Assembly (NCBI RefSeq): GCF_004210215.2
Contig: NZ_CP067394.1
Coordinates: 3,472,001-3,536,000, forward strand
Length of the DNA: 64,000 nucleotides
Origin: Cryobacterium sp. SO1
GTDB taxonomy: Bacteria; Actinomycetota; Actinomycetes; Actinomycetales; Microbacteriaceae
Reading direction: 5' to 3'
How positions within the stretch are numbered: position 1 is the first letter of the stretch; every line of letters begins with the position of its first letter. Of the stretch, positions 28,343 through 39,432 are shown one piece after another. The notes beneath the pieces were generated by a model. That model was not told the DNA's origin and made no database searches. It was given only the letters and a program-made list of their open reading frames with translations. Made by a program: the position numbers and the translations under genes.

Positions 28343-29224
28343 TTAGGGGATGTCCAGGGAAATGTTGTCGATCAGCCGGGTGCTGCCGACCACCGCGGCG
28401 ACCAGCATCCTGGCCTGGCCTCGGTAGCCGTCGTCGACCGGCAGGTAGGTGTGCGGATGCACGACAACGAGATAGTCCAGTTTAACCAGAGCCGCGGCAC
28501 CGATCACCGCGTGGGCGGCCACGATCGCGGCCGGGACCCCGGCGTCTGCGGCCGCGGCAGCAGCGGCCAGGCCGACCGAGAGCGATCTAGCCGCTGTACG
28601 GGCGGGCTCGTCGAGGTTGCGGTTGCGGCTGGACAGGGCCAGGCCGTTGTCTTCCCGCACGGTGGGCACGACCTCGATCTGCTCCCGCGAGTTGAGGTCG
28701 GCGACCATCCGCTCCACCAGGAACACCTGCTGGGCGTCCTTCTGGCCGAAGATCGCGATGTCGGGCTCGACGATGTTGAACAACTTGGCCACGACGGTGA
28801 GCATGCCGTCGAAGTGGCCGGGACGGGCCGCGCCTTCGTAGAGTCCGCCGACCGCGCCGGCGGTCAGCCGGGTCGACGATGCGCCGTCCGGGTACATCTC
28901 GCGGGCGTGCGGGGCGAAGACGAAGTCGGCGCCTTCCTCGGCCAGGGCAGCCACGTCGGTGTCGAGGGTGCGCGGGTAGGTGTCGAGGTCTTCGTTGACG
29001 CCGAACTGCAACGGGTTGACGAAGATCGACACCACCACGATGTCGCCCACGGCGACGGCACGCCGCACCAGCGCGCGGTGGCCGTCGTGCAGGGCGCCCA
29101 TGGTGGGGACGAGCACGACATGCGCGTCGCCACCCTTGGCCGCGGCGTTCTGCTTGGCGAGGCAGAGCCGGCTACGCAGTTCGTCGATCGTGTCGATGAC
29201 TTCTGGCTTGGTGAGCACGGTCAT
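28343..29224 (-). CDS. panC: Pantothenate synthetase
   Basis: This 293-aa enzyme joins pantoate and beta-alanine using ATP, the last step of vitamin B5 synthesis. The nucleotidyltransferase HIGH-like motif is PTMGALHDGHRALVRRA (about 40-56), FGQKDAQQVFLVERM is near 165, and the KMSKS-like region is LALSSRNRNL (about 195). It overlaps the upstream DUF2520 gene by 4 bases (ATGA), so they are translationally coupled. No panB or panD lies in the window. Confidence 0.96.
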   Translation of the reverse strand: MTVLTKPEVIDTIDELRSRLCLAKQNAAAKGGDAHVVLVPTMGALHDGHRALVRRAVAVGDIVVVSIFVNPLQFGVNEDLDTYPRTLDTDVAALAEEGADFVFAPHAREMYPDGASSTRLTAGAVGGLYEGAARPGHFDGMLTVVAKLFNIVEPDIAIFGQKDAQQVFLVERMVADLNSREQIEVVPTVREDNGLALSSRNRNLDEPARTAARSLSVGLAAAAAAADAGVPAAIVAAHAVIGAAALVKLDYLVVVHPHTYLPVDDGYRGQARMLVAAVVGSTRLIDNISLDIP

Positions 29225-30000
29225 TGGTCCTCCGGGTCGAACGGGTGTGGCGGGTATGGCGGGTCAAGCAGGTGGGTGGCCTCGTGGAGGGCGGTCGGGT
29301 CGTCGAGCGGATGCCGGGCACCGGTGCGGGTGAGGGCGTTCTCGATGGCCGAGCGCACCAACGGGGCGATGACGGCCCCCGAATATTCGATGCCGATCTC
29401 GTTCAGCAGGCGGGTGGACTGTTCGACGATCGAGCTGGAGAACGCCGTGGCGGTCTCGATCGCCTCGGCGTAGACCTCCCGGTCGCCTTCGGCAACGATC
29501 ACCGGTTCGCCGCCCATCTCCACTACCAGGGCCTGCGCGATCGGCAGCACGGGCCCCGGGGCTGTCACGGCGAAGTAGCTGTCGGCGAGGCGGCTGATGT
29601 CCAGGCTGGTGCCGGTGAACGACATCGCCGGGTGGATGGCCAGCGGGATCGCGCCGTTTCGTTGGGCGGGCAGGAGCACGTTTGTGCCGTACCGGGCCGA
29701 GGTGTGCAGAACGAGCTGGCCCGGCTGCCAGGTACCCGTGGCGGCGAGGCCGTTGACCAGGCTTTCCAGTTGATCGTCCGGAACGGCGATGATCACCAGC
29801 TCGCTGCGCTCGACCACTTCGGGCACGGTGAGTACCGGCACGCCCGGCAGGATCGCCTCCGCGCGGTCGCGGCTGGCCTGCGAGATCGCGGAGATGCCGG
29901 TCAGGGCGTGCCCGGCTCCGGCGAGGGCTGCGGCGAGGATGGGTCCGACGTGCCCGGCGCCGATAATGCCGATGCCCAGCCGCCCCGGTCGCTGGCTCAC
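29221..30000 (-). CDS. Rossmann-like / DUF2520 domain protein
   Basis: This 259-aa NAD(P)-binding protein starts with a Rossmann motif (LGIGIIGAGHVGPILAAAL, about 8-26) and ends with a DUF2520 helical domain (GIEYSGAVIAPLVRSAIENAL). In actinobacteria this gene sits directly before panC. A ketopantoate-reductase-like role has been suggested for such neighbours, but this is not shown by the sequence. The GTG start overlaps the PH-domain gene stop (GTGA). Confidence 0.88.
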   Translation of the reverse strand: MSQRPGRLGIGIIGAGHVGPILAAALAGAGHALTGISAISQASRDRAEAILPGVPVLTVPEVVERSELVIIAVPDDQLESLVNGLAATGTWQPGQLVLHTSARYGTNVLLPAQRNGAIPLAIHPAMSFTGTSLDISRLADSYFAVTAPGPVLPIAQALVVEMGGEPVIVAEGDREVYAEAIETATAFSSSIVEQSTRLLNEIGIEYSGAVIAPLVRSAIENALTRTGARHPLDDPTALHEATHLLDPPYPPHPFDPEDQ

Positions 30001-31634
30001 GGGGTCACCTCGGTGGCGGTGGGGACGGCGGGGGTCACGGCGGTCCGGGCGGGGGTGGGATCGATGTCCTGGCGGCTCCAGTGGTAGCTGGTGTCGGAAT
30101 CCGCGGAGGCGACGGCGCCGGCGGTGACGGTCTCCAGCAGGCGCTCGGCCTCGCCGACATCGATCACTCCCAGGGTGGCGCTGACCGGCCCGGCCACGGT
30201 GTGCAGCCTGGCGGAGGCCAGCCGCAGCCGGCGGCGAACGGGACCCTGGCTGATTCCGACGCTCTGCAGCCGCGCCAGGGGTACGAGCACGAGTTGCCTG
30301 GACAGCACACCGCGGCGAAGCAGCACGGCGTCGGCCGACACCGCGTAACCGGTGCGGCGCCAGGAGAACGGGCGGAGCCAGGCGGCCCGGCGCGGCGCGT
30401 TGGCAAAGCCGTCGTCCCCGCCGCGTGAGGTGAGGCCGCGCTGGATCAAGGCGCGCGGCTTGTCGATCGCGACCCCGGGCAGGATCAGTTCGAGGACCTT
30501 CGCTACATCTGCCAGCGATCCGACCGGCAGCACGGTGGTCGCCGCCTGGCCTGCCGCTCCGTCGTTGGTGGAGTGGCCGGCCTTGTTGATGCTGATCTGC
30601 CACCAGCCGAACGGCCGCCAGGCCAGCGGCTGGCTCACACCGATGGCGTGGATACGGCCGGGAGGAAGCGTCTCGTTGCTGGTGGTGAGCAGGCCGAAGC
30701 CCACCCGCACACCGTCCCTGGTGCCGGCGATGCTGTAGCGCAGCGACTTGGTGAACCTGGACACGTAGTAGCCGGCGCTGGCGATCAGGCCGGGGAAGAT
30801 CGCGATCAGCAGCCATTCGCTGCCGCCGACGATGACGCTCACGACGAGCGCGGCGATCGCGATGGCGACGAAAACTGTGAAGCCGCTGAAGACGATGGAG
30901 CCGATCAGACGGAGCAAGGGTATGCGCACGACTGACTCCGGCGGGGCGGCGTCGGGGTCCAGTTCGGGGGCGAGGAACTCGCCCACCCGGGCGCTGGCGT
31001 AGTCGTTCAGCGCCTGCCGACGGGCTGCCTGGGCGGCGGGCGGCGGTCCGGCGGGCACCAGTGCCGGGTCGCCGGCCGGTTGCTCCGGGGCCGGCTCGGC
31101 CGCGGCGGGGCGGGGCTGCCGGGCGCCGGAGGCCAGCTGCAGGATGTCTCGGCGCAGCCCGTCGGCCAGCGCAGAGCCGAGGTAGGCGAGCTGCACATTG
31201 GCATCCTGGCCGGCGACGCTCACCTCGAGCTTGGCCGCCCCGAACAGACGCGGGATCAGCGGGCGCACGATGTTGACGCCCTGGATGCGGTCGAGGCGGG
31301 CCTGCCGGTGACTGCGGAACAGGATGCCGCTGCGCACCTCGACGGATTCATCGCTGACCCTGAAGGTATGCATCCGCCAGGACAGGGTGAACGCGATCAG
31401 GATGACGATCAGGATCGCGGCGGCCGCAAGCAGTGCCCAGCCGACGGCGCCGCGTTCGTAAATCTCGTCGAGGGGGTCGCCGGTCTCCCGCGGGATGCCG
31501 AAGACCACGTCGACGAGACGCTCACGCAGGTTCGCGATAACGAAGCCGATCAGCGCGAACACGAAGATGCCGCCGCGCAGCAGCGGGCTCGCGCGATGCA
31601 GGCGGTGCCAGTCCCCGTCGGCGAGTGAGGTCAC
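29997..31634 (-). CDS. Membrane protein with bacterial PH domains (YdbT-like)
   Basis: This 545-aa protein has two N-terminal membrane segments (about 20-38 and 60-82) followed by a bacterial PH domain (TFRVSDESVEVRSGILFRSHRQARLDRIQGVNIV). A second pair of segments lies at about 240-290, with two more PH-like repeats after it (SIAGTRDGVRVGFGLLTTSNE and AVSADAVLLRRGVLSRQLVLVPLARLQSV). The role of this family is unknown. It pairs with the shorter YdbS-like gene, overlapping it by 4 bases, as in many Gram-positives. Confidence 0.88.
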   Translation of the reverse strand: MTSLADGDWHRLHRASPLLRGGIFVFALIGFVIANLRERLVDVVFGIPRETGDPLDEIYERGAVGWALLAAAAILIVILIAFTLSWRMHTFRVSDESVEVRSGILFRSHRQARLDRIQGVNIVRPLIPRLFGAAKLEVSVAGQDANVQLAYLGSALADGLRRDILQLASGARQPRPAAAEPAPEQPAGDPALVPAGPPPAAQAARRQALNDYASARVGEFLAPELDPDAAPPESVVRIPLLRLIGSIVFSGFTVFVAIAIAALVVSVIVGGSEWLLIAIFPGLIASAGYYVSRFTKSLRYSIAGTRDGVRVGFGLLTTSNETLPPGRIHAIGVSQPLAWRPFGWWQISINKAGHSTNDGAAGQAATTVLPVGSLADVAKVLELILPGVAIDKPRALIQRGLTSRGGDDGFANAPRRAAWLRPFSWRRTGYAVSADAVLLRRGVLSRQLVLVPLARLQSVGISQGPVRRRLRLASARLHTVAGPVSATLGVIDVGEAERLLETVTAGAVASADSDTSYHWSRQDIDPTPARTAVTPAVPTATEVTP

Positions 31635-32284
31635 AACCCCGCCCGCCGGCTCTCGGCCAGTTCGACCAGGCGATCGCGGAGGGCATCCGCGTCGGCCTCG
31701 GCAAGGCCGGGGATCGCAACGCCAGAAGTGGCCGCGGCCGTGACGAACTTGAGGTCGGCGAGGCCGAGCAGGCGCGCGACGGGTCCGCGGGTGATGTCCA
31801 CCAGCTGCATGCGGCCGTATGGCACGGACACGAAGCGCTGATACATGATTCCGCGCCGGAAGAGCAGGTCGTCGGCGCGCAACTGATAGCCGATCGAACG
31901 GACCCTACGGGGTTCGAGGGCGAGGGAGATCAGGGTGATCAGCGCGATCAGAGAGCCCACCCAGGCGGCCCAGACCTGGTCAAGCAACACCCAGAGCGAG
32001 CCGGCGACGGCGCCGACGATGAGCAGGAAGAACACCGTTCCCACGATTTCGACCATGACGTACTTCGGCGACACGCGCTTCCATTCACCGGCCTCCGGCA
32101 GGTCGAGGCGGGCCCCGACGGGAGCCACGGTCTCTCTGCTGTCGTTGTCCGGCAGAGTGCCGGCCGGTAGATCCGTGCCTGGCAGATCCGTGCCGGGCAG
32201 ATCCGTGCCTGGCAGATCGGTACCTGGATATTCACTGCCGGGATACTCACGGCCGGGTAGGTCAGGCACGGGCTGCTCCGCCAT
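31631..32284 (-). CDS. Membrane protein with one bacterial PH domain (YdbS-like)
   Basis: This protein is 217 aa from the ATG at 32284, chosen because GGGGG lies just upstream; earlier in-frame starts would overlap DUF3180 further. An N-terminal pentapeptide array (LPGTD repeats) precedes two membrane segments (about 75-120). The PH domain follows (SIGYQLRADDLLFRRGIMYQRFVSVPYGRMQLVDI). It overlaps both neighbours and is the partner of the YdbT-like gene. Confidence 0.86.
   Translation of the reverse strand: MAEQPVPDLPGREYPGSEYPGTDLPGTDLPGTDLPGTDLPAGTLPDNDSRETVAPVGARLDLPEAGEWKRVSPKYVMVEIVGTVFFLLIVGAVAGSLWVLLDQVWAAWVGSLIALITLISLALEPRRVRSIGYQLRADDLLFRRGIMYQRFVSVPYGRMQLVDITRGPVARLLGLADLKFVTAAATSGVAIPGLAEADADALRDRLVELAESRRAGL
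32166..32255. repeat. 15-bp tandem repeat at the 5' end of the YdbS-like gene
   Basis: Six consecutive 15-bp units encode PG(T/S)D/E-L/Y pentapeptides. Three units are near-identical (AGATCCGTGCCTGGC) and three have diverged. Confidence 0.88.
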
Positions 32285-32750
32285 CGTTTGGTCCCCCATT
32301 GTCGTTGTCGTGGTCGTCCGGCGGCAGTGTGCAGAAATGCTCCGCCACAAGACCGCCCACGAGGAGGATCACGGCGCCGAGCGCCATCCCGATCGCGAGC
32401 CACAACGATGTTACCGCCGGGACCACCGACCGGGTGAGGATGAAGACCACGATGCCCAGGCCCACGCCGAGCAGCAACGCACCGGAGAGACTGGACGCCT
32501 TGGCAAGCAGGGCGACGCGCATCGCCCGGAACGGGTCGACGCGTTTGGTCGCCCGGCCCCTGGTGGCCTGGCGGATGGGCCAGGCCAACACCACCAGGAT
32601 CACGGCGATCAGGACCAGCGCCAGGGGAAGCGTGACCGGTGGAACGATGATCGGTGCGCTCCACGCGGTTGCCGCGAGCTCGACCAGGAATCCGACGACG
32701 AGCCCGGCCAGGCCCAGCGCGACCAGCGGGGTTGGTTGGGTGCGCTTCAT
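32262..32750 (-). CDS. DUF3180 family membrane protein
   Basis: This 162-aa protein has four membrane segments (about 8-28, 38-58, 88-108, 118-138) and a Asp/Asn-rich C-terminal tail. It sits directly behind folK, where DUF3180 is typically found in actinobacteria. It overlaps folK by 4 bases and the YdbS-like gene by 23 bases. Function unknown. Confidence 0.88.
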   Translation of the reverse strand: MKRTQPTPLVALGLAGLVVGFLVELAATAWSAPIIVPPVTLPLALVLIAVILVVLAWPIRQATRGRATKRVDPFRAMRVALLAKASSLSGALLLGVGLGIVVFILTRSVVPAVTSLWLAIGMALGAVILLVGGLVAEHFCTLPPDDHDNDNGGPNDGGAARA

Positions 32751-33310
32751 CGGCGGGGGCCCTCCGAGCCGGTCTGGTGCACGGGGTCGACGCTCATCGT
32801 CACCGGATGCGCCCGCGCGGTGCGGTCGGCGACGGCGAGAAGCTCACGCACCCGGCCTCGGCCCGGCAGTTCGGCGTCGGGGTCGATGTCGAGCCAGGGT
32901 GCCAGCACGAAGTCACGTTCGGCGGCGCGCGGGTGCGGGAGGGTGAGCCTCTTGTCGTCCTGCCGAAGATCACCCAGGCGGATCAGGTCGATGTCCAGGG
33001 TGCGATCGCCCCAGCGTTCCTTCCGGGTGCGGCCGTGGTCGTTTTCGATTCCGTTGACGGCTTCGAGGAGGGCATGCGGCTCGCCCGACCAGAGCAGACT
33101 CACCACGAGGTTGAGGTACCCGGGAGCGTCCAGGTCCACCCCGTCGGGCTTGACGGCGTCGGAGGCGTAGACCGGCGAGACGGCGGTGAGCTCGGCCCCC
33201 GGCAGTTCGGCGATGGCACGCACTGCGGCGGCCAGGGTGGCCTCCCGGTCGCCGAGGTTGCTGCCAAGGGCGAGCACGGCCGTGCGCGCCAGGGCGGCTG
33301 CGGCGGTCAT
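32747..33310 (-). CDS. folK: 2-amino-4-hydroxy-6-hydroxymethyldihydropteridine pyrophosphokinase
   Basis: This 187-aa HPPK transfers pyrophosphate to the pterin in folate synthesis. ALGSNLGDREATL lies at about 15-27, and the signature RWGDRTLDIDLIRLGD at about 99-114. It is fourth in the folE-folP-folB-folK run, with 4-base overlaps at both ends. Length is normal. Confidence 0.96.
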   Translation of the reverse strand: MTAAAALARTAVLALGSNLGDREATLAAAVRAIAELPGAELTAVSPVYASDAVKPDGVDLDAPGYLNLVVSLLWSGEPHALLEAVNGIENDHGRTRKERWGDRTLDIDLIRLGDLRQDDKRLTLPHPRAAERDFVLAPWLDIDPDAELPGRGRVRELLAVADRTARAHPVTMSVDPVHQTGSEGPRR

Positions 33311-33762
33311 GCGGGGCGCCTCTCGGTGCCCAGGAGTTCGCTGCGCGCGTCTTCGATTAAGGCGCGATCAATTTGCACGCGTTCAATCTGCACGCGTTCA
33401 ATTTGCACGCGTTCAATTTGCACCGACACATCCGCGAACGGTATCTCGATGGGGGCCTGCGGTTTGTGCACGGTCACCCGAACGCGTTCGGCGGCGTCGT
33501 GCGCGAGCACCACATCGGCGATGCGCTCGGCGAGGGTCTCGATCAGGTCGACCGGGTCGCGACGAACGGCGTCGGCGACCTCCACCGCGAGTTCGCCGTA
33601 GTGGATGGTGCTGGCCAGGTTGTCGCCGGACGCCGCGGCCCGGAAATCCAGCCAGACCGTCACGTCGATGACGAACTCCTGGCCGTTCTCGCGTTCGAAG
33701 TCGAAGACTCCGTGGTGCGCGGTGATCCGCAGCCCGGTAAGGGTGATCGAGTCGGTGCTCAT
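33307..33762 (-). CDS. folB: Dihydroneopterin aldolase
   Basis: This 151-aa enzyme makes 6-hydroxymethyl-dihydropterin. Typical FolB motifs are LTGLRITAHHGVFDFERENGQEF (about 8-30) and the Tyr-containing IHYGELA (about 52). After the normal end of the fold (ADVSVQIER) the protein carries a VQIER pentapeptide array and a charged tail, making it about 30 residues longer than usual. Overlaps folP and folK by 4 bases each. Confidence 0.95.
   Translation of the reverse strand: MSTDSITLTGLRITAHHGVFDFERENGQEFVIDVTVWLDFRAAASGDNLASTIHYGELAVEVADAVRRDPVDLIETLAERIADVVLAHDAAERVRVTVHKPQAPIEIPFADVSVQIERVQIERVQIERVQIDRALIEDARSELLGTERRPA
33364..33420. repeat. 15-bp tandem repeat in the 3' part of folB
   Basis: Three complete units of CACGCGTTCAATTTG (one with a single change) plus a partial unit encode repeated VQIER. 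A+T content is higher than the gene around it. Confidence 0.92.
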
Positions 33763-34565
33763 GACCCTATTCTGGCCGAATCGACTCGGGCCAGCACGTT
33801 CAGGGCCGCCCGGGTGCCAGCCACGTCATGAACCCGCACGGCCCAGGCGCCCGCTTGGGCGGCCAGCACGCTGAGCACCGCGGTCGGCAGGTCCCGGTCG
33901 ACGATGGCGGCGTCCGTCGGCAGCACGCCGGCGAGGAAGCGTTTGCGGGAGGCGCCGACCATCACGGGCAGGCCGAGCGGAGCGAAGGCGTCGAGGCGGG
34001 CGAAGACCCGCCAGTTCTGGTCGGCGTCCTTGCTGAAGCCCAGCCCAGGGTCCAGCACGATCTGGCGCCGCTGAACCCCGGCGGCCTCGAGTACGGTGAC
34101 CCGCCGGGTGAGCTCGGCGACCACGGTGTCGACCACGTCGTCGTATTCGGCGAGCGTGTCCATGGTGCGGGCGTGGCCGCGCCAGTGCATAGCGATGTAG
34201 GTCAGCCCGGTGCGGGCGACCACGGCCGCCATGTCGGGGTCGGCGAGGCCGCCGGAGACATCGTTGATGATGTCCACCCCCGCGTCGGCGGCGAGTTCGG
34301 CGGTCCTGGCGTTGAGGGTGTCGACGCTGGTCCTGATGCCCAGGCGGCTCAATTCGGCGATCACGGGCAGCACCCGGTCCTGCTCGAGTCCCGGGGACAC
34401 CCGGTCGGCACCGGGCCGGGTGGATTCGCCGCCGACATCGATGAGGTCGGCGCCGTCGGCGCAGAGGTCGACGGCGTGCTGCACGGCCGCTTCGGTACTC
34501 GCCCAGCGACCGCCGTCGCTGAACGAGTCGGGCGTGACGTTGAGCACACCCATCACGAGGGTCAC
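33759..34565 (-). CDS. folP: Dihydropteroate synthase
   Basis: This 268-aa TIM-barrel enzyme joins pterin pyrophosphate and p-aminobenzoate, and is the sulfonamide target. It has MGVLNVTPDSFSDGGRW (about 5-21), DVGGESTRPGA (about 42-52), INDVSGG and the C-terminal ASRKRFL. Length and motifs are normal. It lies between folE and folB with 4-base overlaps. Confidence 0.97.
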   Translation of the reverse strand: MTLVMGVLNVTPDSFSDGGRWASTEAAVQHAVDLCADGADLIDVGGESTRPGADRVSPGLEQDRVLPVIAELSRLGIRTSVDTLNARTAELAADAGVDIINDVSGGLADPDMAAVVARTGLTYIAMHWRGHARTMDTLAEYDDVVDTVVAELTRRVTVLEAAGVQRRQIVLDPGLGFSKDADQNWRVFARLDAFAPLGLPVMVGASRKRFLAGVLPTDAAIVDRDLPTAVLSVLAAQAGAWAVRVHDVAGTRAALNVLARVDSARIGS

Positions 34566-35140
34566 CGTGCAGCCTGCGGGCCGCCGATGAGGGCGATGAT
34601 CTCCGAGCGGGCGACGGGCAACGCCAGGTCCCCGCGGCTGGCCATGGTGACGGTGGAGCTATGGGTCTGGCGAGGACCCCGTGTGGTGACGCAGCCGTGG
34701 CTGGCGTCCAGGACCACCAGGGTCCCGCGCGGTGCCAGTCCGGTTTCGAGCGCGTCGGCGATCTCTTCGGTCAATCGTTCCTGCAGCTGGGGTCTGGCCG
34801 CGAGGGTCTCCACGACGTTGGCCAGTTTGCCCAGGCCCACGATGCGATCACCCGGCAGGTAGGCCAGGTGGGCCGTTCCCAGGAACGGCAGCAGGTGATG
34901 CTCGCAGACCGAGCGAAACTCGATGTCGCGCAGCAGCACGAGTTCACCCGTGCGGTCGCCCACCGGCACGGTGTCACGCAGGTGGTCGAGCGGGTCCTGG
35001 CCGAGACCGGCGAAGAACTCGGCGTAGGCCGCCGCCACCCGGTGCGGGGTCGTCGCCAGACCGGGCCGGCCGGGATCCTCTCCGATGGCGGCGAGGATCT
35101 CGGCGACGGCCGCCTCAATGCGTGGCTGGTCCACTCCCAC
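34562..35140 (-). CDS. folE: GTP cyclohydrolase I
   Basis: This 192-aa zinc enzyme opens the folate pathway. The conserved FRSVCEHHLLPF holds the metal ligands (about 75-86), and RPQLQERLTEEIADAL and the CVTTRGPRQ region (about 148-156) complete the active site. A GTG start at 35140 gives the usual N-terminus (DQPRIEAAVAEIL). It begins 10 bases after the ftsH stop. Confidence 0.96.
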   Translation of the reverse strand: MGVDQPRIEAAVAEILAAIGEDPGRPGLATTPHRVAAAYAEFFAGLGQDPLDHLRDTVPVGDRTGELVLLRDIEFRSVCEHHLLPFLGTAHLAYLPGDRIVGLGKLANVVETLAARPQLQERLTEEIADALETGLAPRGTLVVLDASHGCVTTRGPRQTHSSTVTMASRGDLALPVARSEIIALIGGPQAAR

Positions 35141-35150
35141 GAGCGCCGGT

Positions 35151-37166
<2,016 letters not shown>

Positions 37167-37185
37167 AGGCTACCGCTCTCGTACT

Positions 37186-37208
37186 GGGCGAACACCGAGT
37201 GTTCGCCC
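37186..37208. terminator. Perfect hairpin between hpt and ftsH
   Basis: A 10-bp perfect stem (GGGCGAACAC/GTGTTCGCCC) with a 3-base loop lies between the hpt stop and the ftsH start. With no U-run it may be an attenuating or processing hairpin rather than a full stop. Confidence 0.6.
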
Positions 37209-37242
37209 AAAGGTGAACTTGATCAGTTGCAGTGGAGCGAAC

Positions 37243-37803
37243 CTACTCGCCTGTGGAGTAAACGTGTGGTGCCAGGACGCCGACCGAGCGCAGGTTGCGG
37301 TATTTCTCGGCGTAATCCAGGCCGTAGCCGACGACGAATTGGTTGGGGATGTCGAAGCCCAGGTACTTGACGTCGATCTCGACGCGGGCGGCGTCCGGCT
37401 TCCGCAGCAGGGCGCAGATCTCCAGCGAGGCCGGCCCGCGGGACTTGAGATTGGCCATCAGCCAGGACAGCGTGAGGCCGGAGTCGATGATGTCCTCGAC
37501 GATGAGCACGTGGCGGCCGTGCAGGTCGGTGTCGAGGTCCTTGAGGATGCGCACGACGCCGCTGGACTGGGTGCCCGAGCCGTACGACGAGACGGCCATC
37601 CAGTCCATGGTGACCGGGTGCACGAGTTCGCGGGCCAGGTCGGCCATCACCATGACGGCGCCCTTGAGCACGCCGACCAGGAGCAGGTCCTTGCCCGCGT
37701 AGTCCGCTTCGATCTGCCGCGACATCTCGGCCAGGCGAGCGCGAATCTCGGTCTCTTCGATCAGGATTTCGGTGAGGTCGCCGTCAATGTCACGAGGTTC
37801 CAT
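37243..37803 (-). CDS. hpt: Hypoxanthine phosphoribosyltransferase
   Basis: This 186-aa purine salvage enzyme has the PRPP-binding loop [18 protein letters not shown] (about 96-113), and [17 protein letters not shown] near 48. The ATG at 37803 lies inside the 3' end of tilS (14-base overlap), the normal tilS-hpt arrangement ahead of ftsH. Open frame upstream is not coding. Confidence 0.96.
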   Translation of the reverse strand: MEPRDIDGDLTEILIEETEIRARLAEMSRQIEADYAGKDLLLVGVLKGAVMVMADLARELVHPVTMDWMAVSSYGSGTQSSGVVRILKDLDTDLHGRHVLIVEDIIDSGLTLSWLMANLKSRGPASLEICALLRKPDAARVEIDVKYLGFDIPNQFVVGYGLDYAEKYRNLRSVGVLAPHVYSTGE

Positions 37804-38818
37804 GGGAGCGGAAGAGTCCTTTGTTCTGGGTGTGTCGAGGAGCTGAAAAAAGCAGCATCCCCCCCTGCCGTTCCACTCTAACGCCTGGCAGGTCAAGCGC
37901 ACTCTGCCCGTGCCAGTGCGTGACGAGGCGTGCAACGGCCAGCGTGTGGCTCCGTTCGAGGGACACCCCGAACTCGCTGGCGGCCACCTGCCGGATGATG
38001 CGCTGGCGGAGGGCCGCCGGGTTGGCGGCCAACGCGGCGACCGGCAGGCCGACACCGGACTGAACCAATTCGCCGATTTCCCGGGCGATCCTTCCCGCCA
38101 GATCATCGAGGGCCTGGGCGTCTTCACGCAGGGTCTGGGCGGTACGGGCCAGCGCCAGGGCGATCCCGGGCCCGAGTTCGGTCTCCAGCACCGGCAGCAC
38201 CCGGTCCCGCACCCGCACCCGCGCGTAGCGGGGGTCGTCGTTCTGCGGATCCGACCAGGCGGTCAGGCCGGCGTCGAGGCAGGCCTGCCGGGTCTGGGCG
38301 CGGCGGATGCCCAGCAGCGGCCGCCGGTACCATCCGCTGATCGCGGCCATGCCCTGCAGGCTGCTCGCCCCAGACCCGCGGGCCAGGCCGAGCAGCACGG
38401 TCTCGGCCTGGTCGTCCAGCGTATGGCCGAGCAGCACCGCGACGGCGCCTGTGGCCGCGACCGCAGCGTCGATCGCGGCGTAACGCGCGGTACGGGCGGC
38501 GGCTTCCGGTCCATCGCCGGTATCCGTGACGGTCACCGGAACGGTCAGCACCGGATCCAGGCCGAGCGACCTGGCCTGCCGGGCTGCCGCCGCGGCCGTC
38601 TCTGCCGAGCCGGCCTGCAGGCCGTGGTCGACGATCACGGCGCCGGCGCGGAGCCCCGCCCTGGGGGCTTCGAACGCGGTCGCAGCGGCCAGAGCCAGGG
38701 AATCCGCTCCCCCGCTCAGCCCCACCAGCACCAGGCCGGCTTCCGGCAGCGCGGCCTGCACGGCACGGCGCAGGTCGGCGATGGCCGGCGACAGACGCGG
38801 GCGGCGGGTGGACTCCAT
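37790..38818 (-). CDS. tilS: tRNA(Ile)-lysidine synthase
   Basis: This 342-aa PP-loop ATPase converts cytidine 34 of tRNA-Ile(CAU) to lysidine. The N-terminal motif is [17 protein letters not shown] (about 29-45) and the catalytic region [20 protein letters not shown] lies at about 130-149. It is the short actinobacterial form without a long C-terminal domain. Divergent from ppa, with 45 bp between starts. Confidence 0.95.
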   Translation of the reverse strand: MESTRRPRLSPAIADLRRAVQAALPEAGLVLVGLSGGADSLALAAATAFEAPRAGLRAGAVIVDHGLQAGSAETAAAAARQARSLGLDPVLTVPVTVTDTGDGPEAAARTARYAAIDAAVAATGAVAVLLGHTLDDQAETVLLGLARGSGASSLQGMAAISGWYRRPLLGIRRAQTRQACLDAGLTAWSDPQNDDPRYARVRVRDRVLPVLETELGPGIALALARTAQTLREDAQALDDLAGRIAREIGELVQSGVGLPVAALAANPAALRQRIIRQVAASEFGVSLERSHTLAVARLVTHWHGQSALDLPGVRVERQGGMLLFSAPRHTQNKGLFRSHGTS

Positions 38819-38863
38819 CCAGTAACGTTATCCGCAGACTTCGAATAAGGGAGATACCAGGCC

Positions 38864-39355
38864 ATGGCCGAATACGACGCAGTCATTGAAATCCCACGCG
38901 GTAGCCGCAACAAGTACGAGGTGGACCACGAAACCGGTCGGGTCTACCTCGACCGGGTACTGTACACGAGCTTCGTGTATCCCACCGACTACGGGTTCTT
39001 CGAGAACACCCTGGGCCTGGACGGCGACCCCGTCGACGTTCTGGTGCTGCTCGACTTCCCGTTGTTCCCCGGCGTTGGCGTGTCCGTGCGCCCCGTCGGC
39101 GTGTTCAACATGACCGATGACGGCGGCTCAGACGCCAAGGTCATCGGTGTTCCGGCGGGCGACCCGCGCTGGGAGCACATCCAGGACGTCACCGACATCC
39201 CGGAGTACACCCGCAAGGAGATCGAGCACTTCTTCGAGCACTACAAGGACCTCGAACCTAACAAGTGGGTCAAGACCGAGGGCTGGGGAGACGCCGCAGA
39301 GGCCGACCAGATCGTGCGCGACGGACTCAAGAAGCTTGTCGACGAAGGTCACTGA
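38864..39355 (+). CDS. ppa: Inorganic pyrophosphatase
   Basis: This 163-aa family I soluble pyrophosphatase has the conserved [24 protein letters not shown] (about 40-62), with metal-binding aspartates, and a [12 protein letters not shown] segment. Length matches actinobacterial enzymes. A terminator hairpin follows within 25 bases. Confidence 0.97.
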   Translation: MAEYDAVIEIPRGSRNKYEVDHETGRVYLDRVLYTSFVYPTDYGFFENTLGLDGDPVDVLVLLDFPLFPGVGVSVRPVGVFNMTDDGGSDAKVIGVPAGDPRWEHIQDVTDIPEYTRKEIEHFFEHYKDLEPNKWVKTEGWGDAAEADQIVRDGLKKLVDEGH

Positions 39356-39378
39356 CCTGTAAGACTCAGCTCAAACGC

Positions 39379-39412
39379 CAGAAGCCGCTTCCCTGCCGGG
39401 GAGCGGCTTCTG
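39379..39412. terminator. Terminator between ppa and the NlpC/P60 gene
   Basis: An 11-bp stem (CAGAAGCCGCT/AGCGGCTTCTG) with a GC-rich loop lies between convergent genes and is followed by a short T-rich stretch. Confidence 0.8.
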
Positions 39413-39432
39413 CTGTTCTGCGGAGCTGAAAG

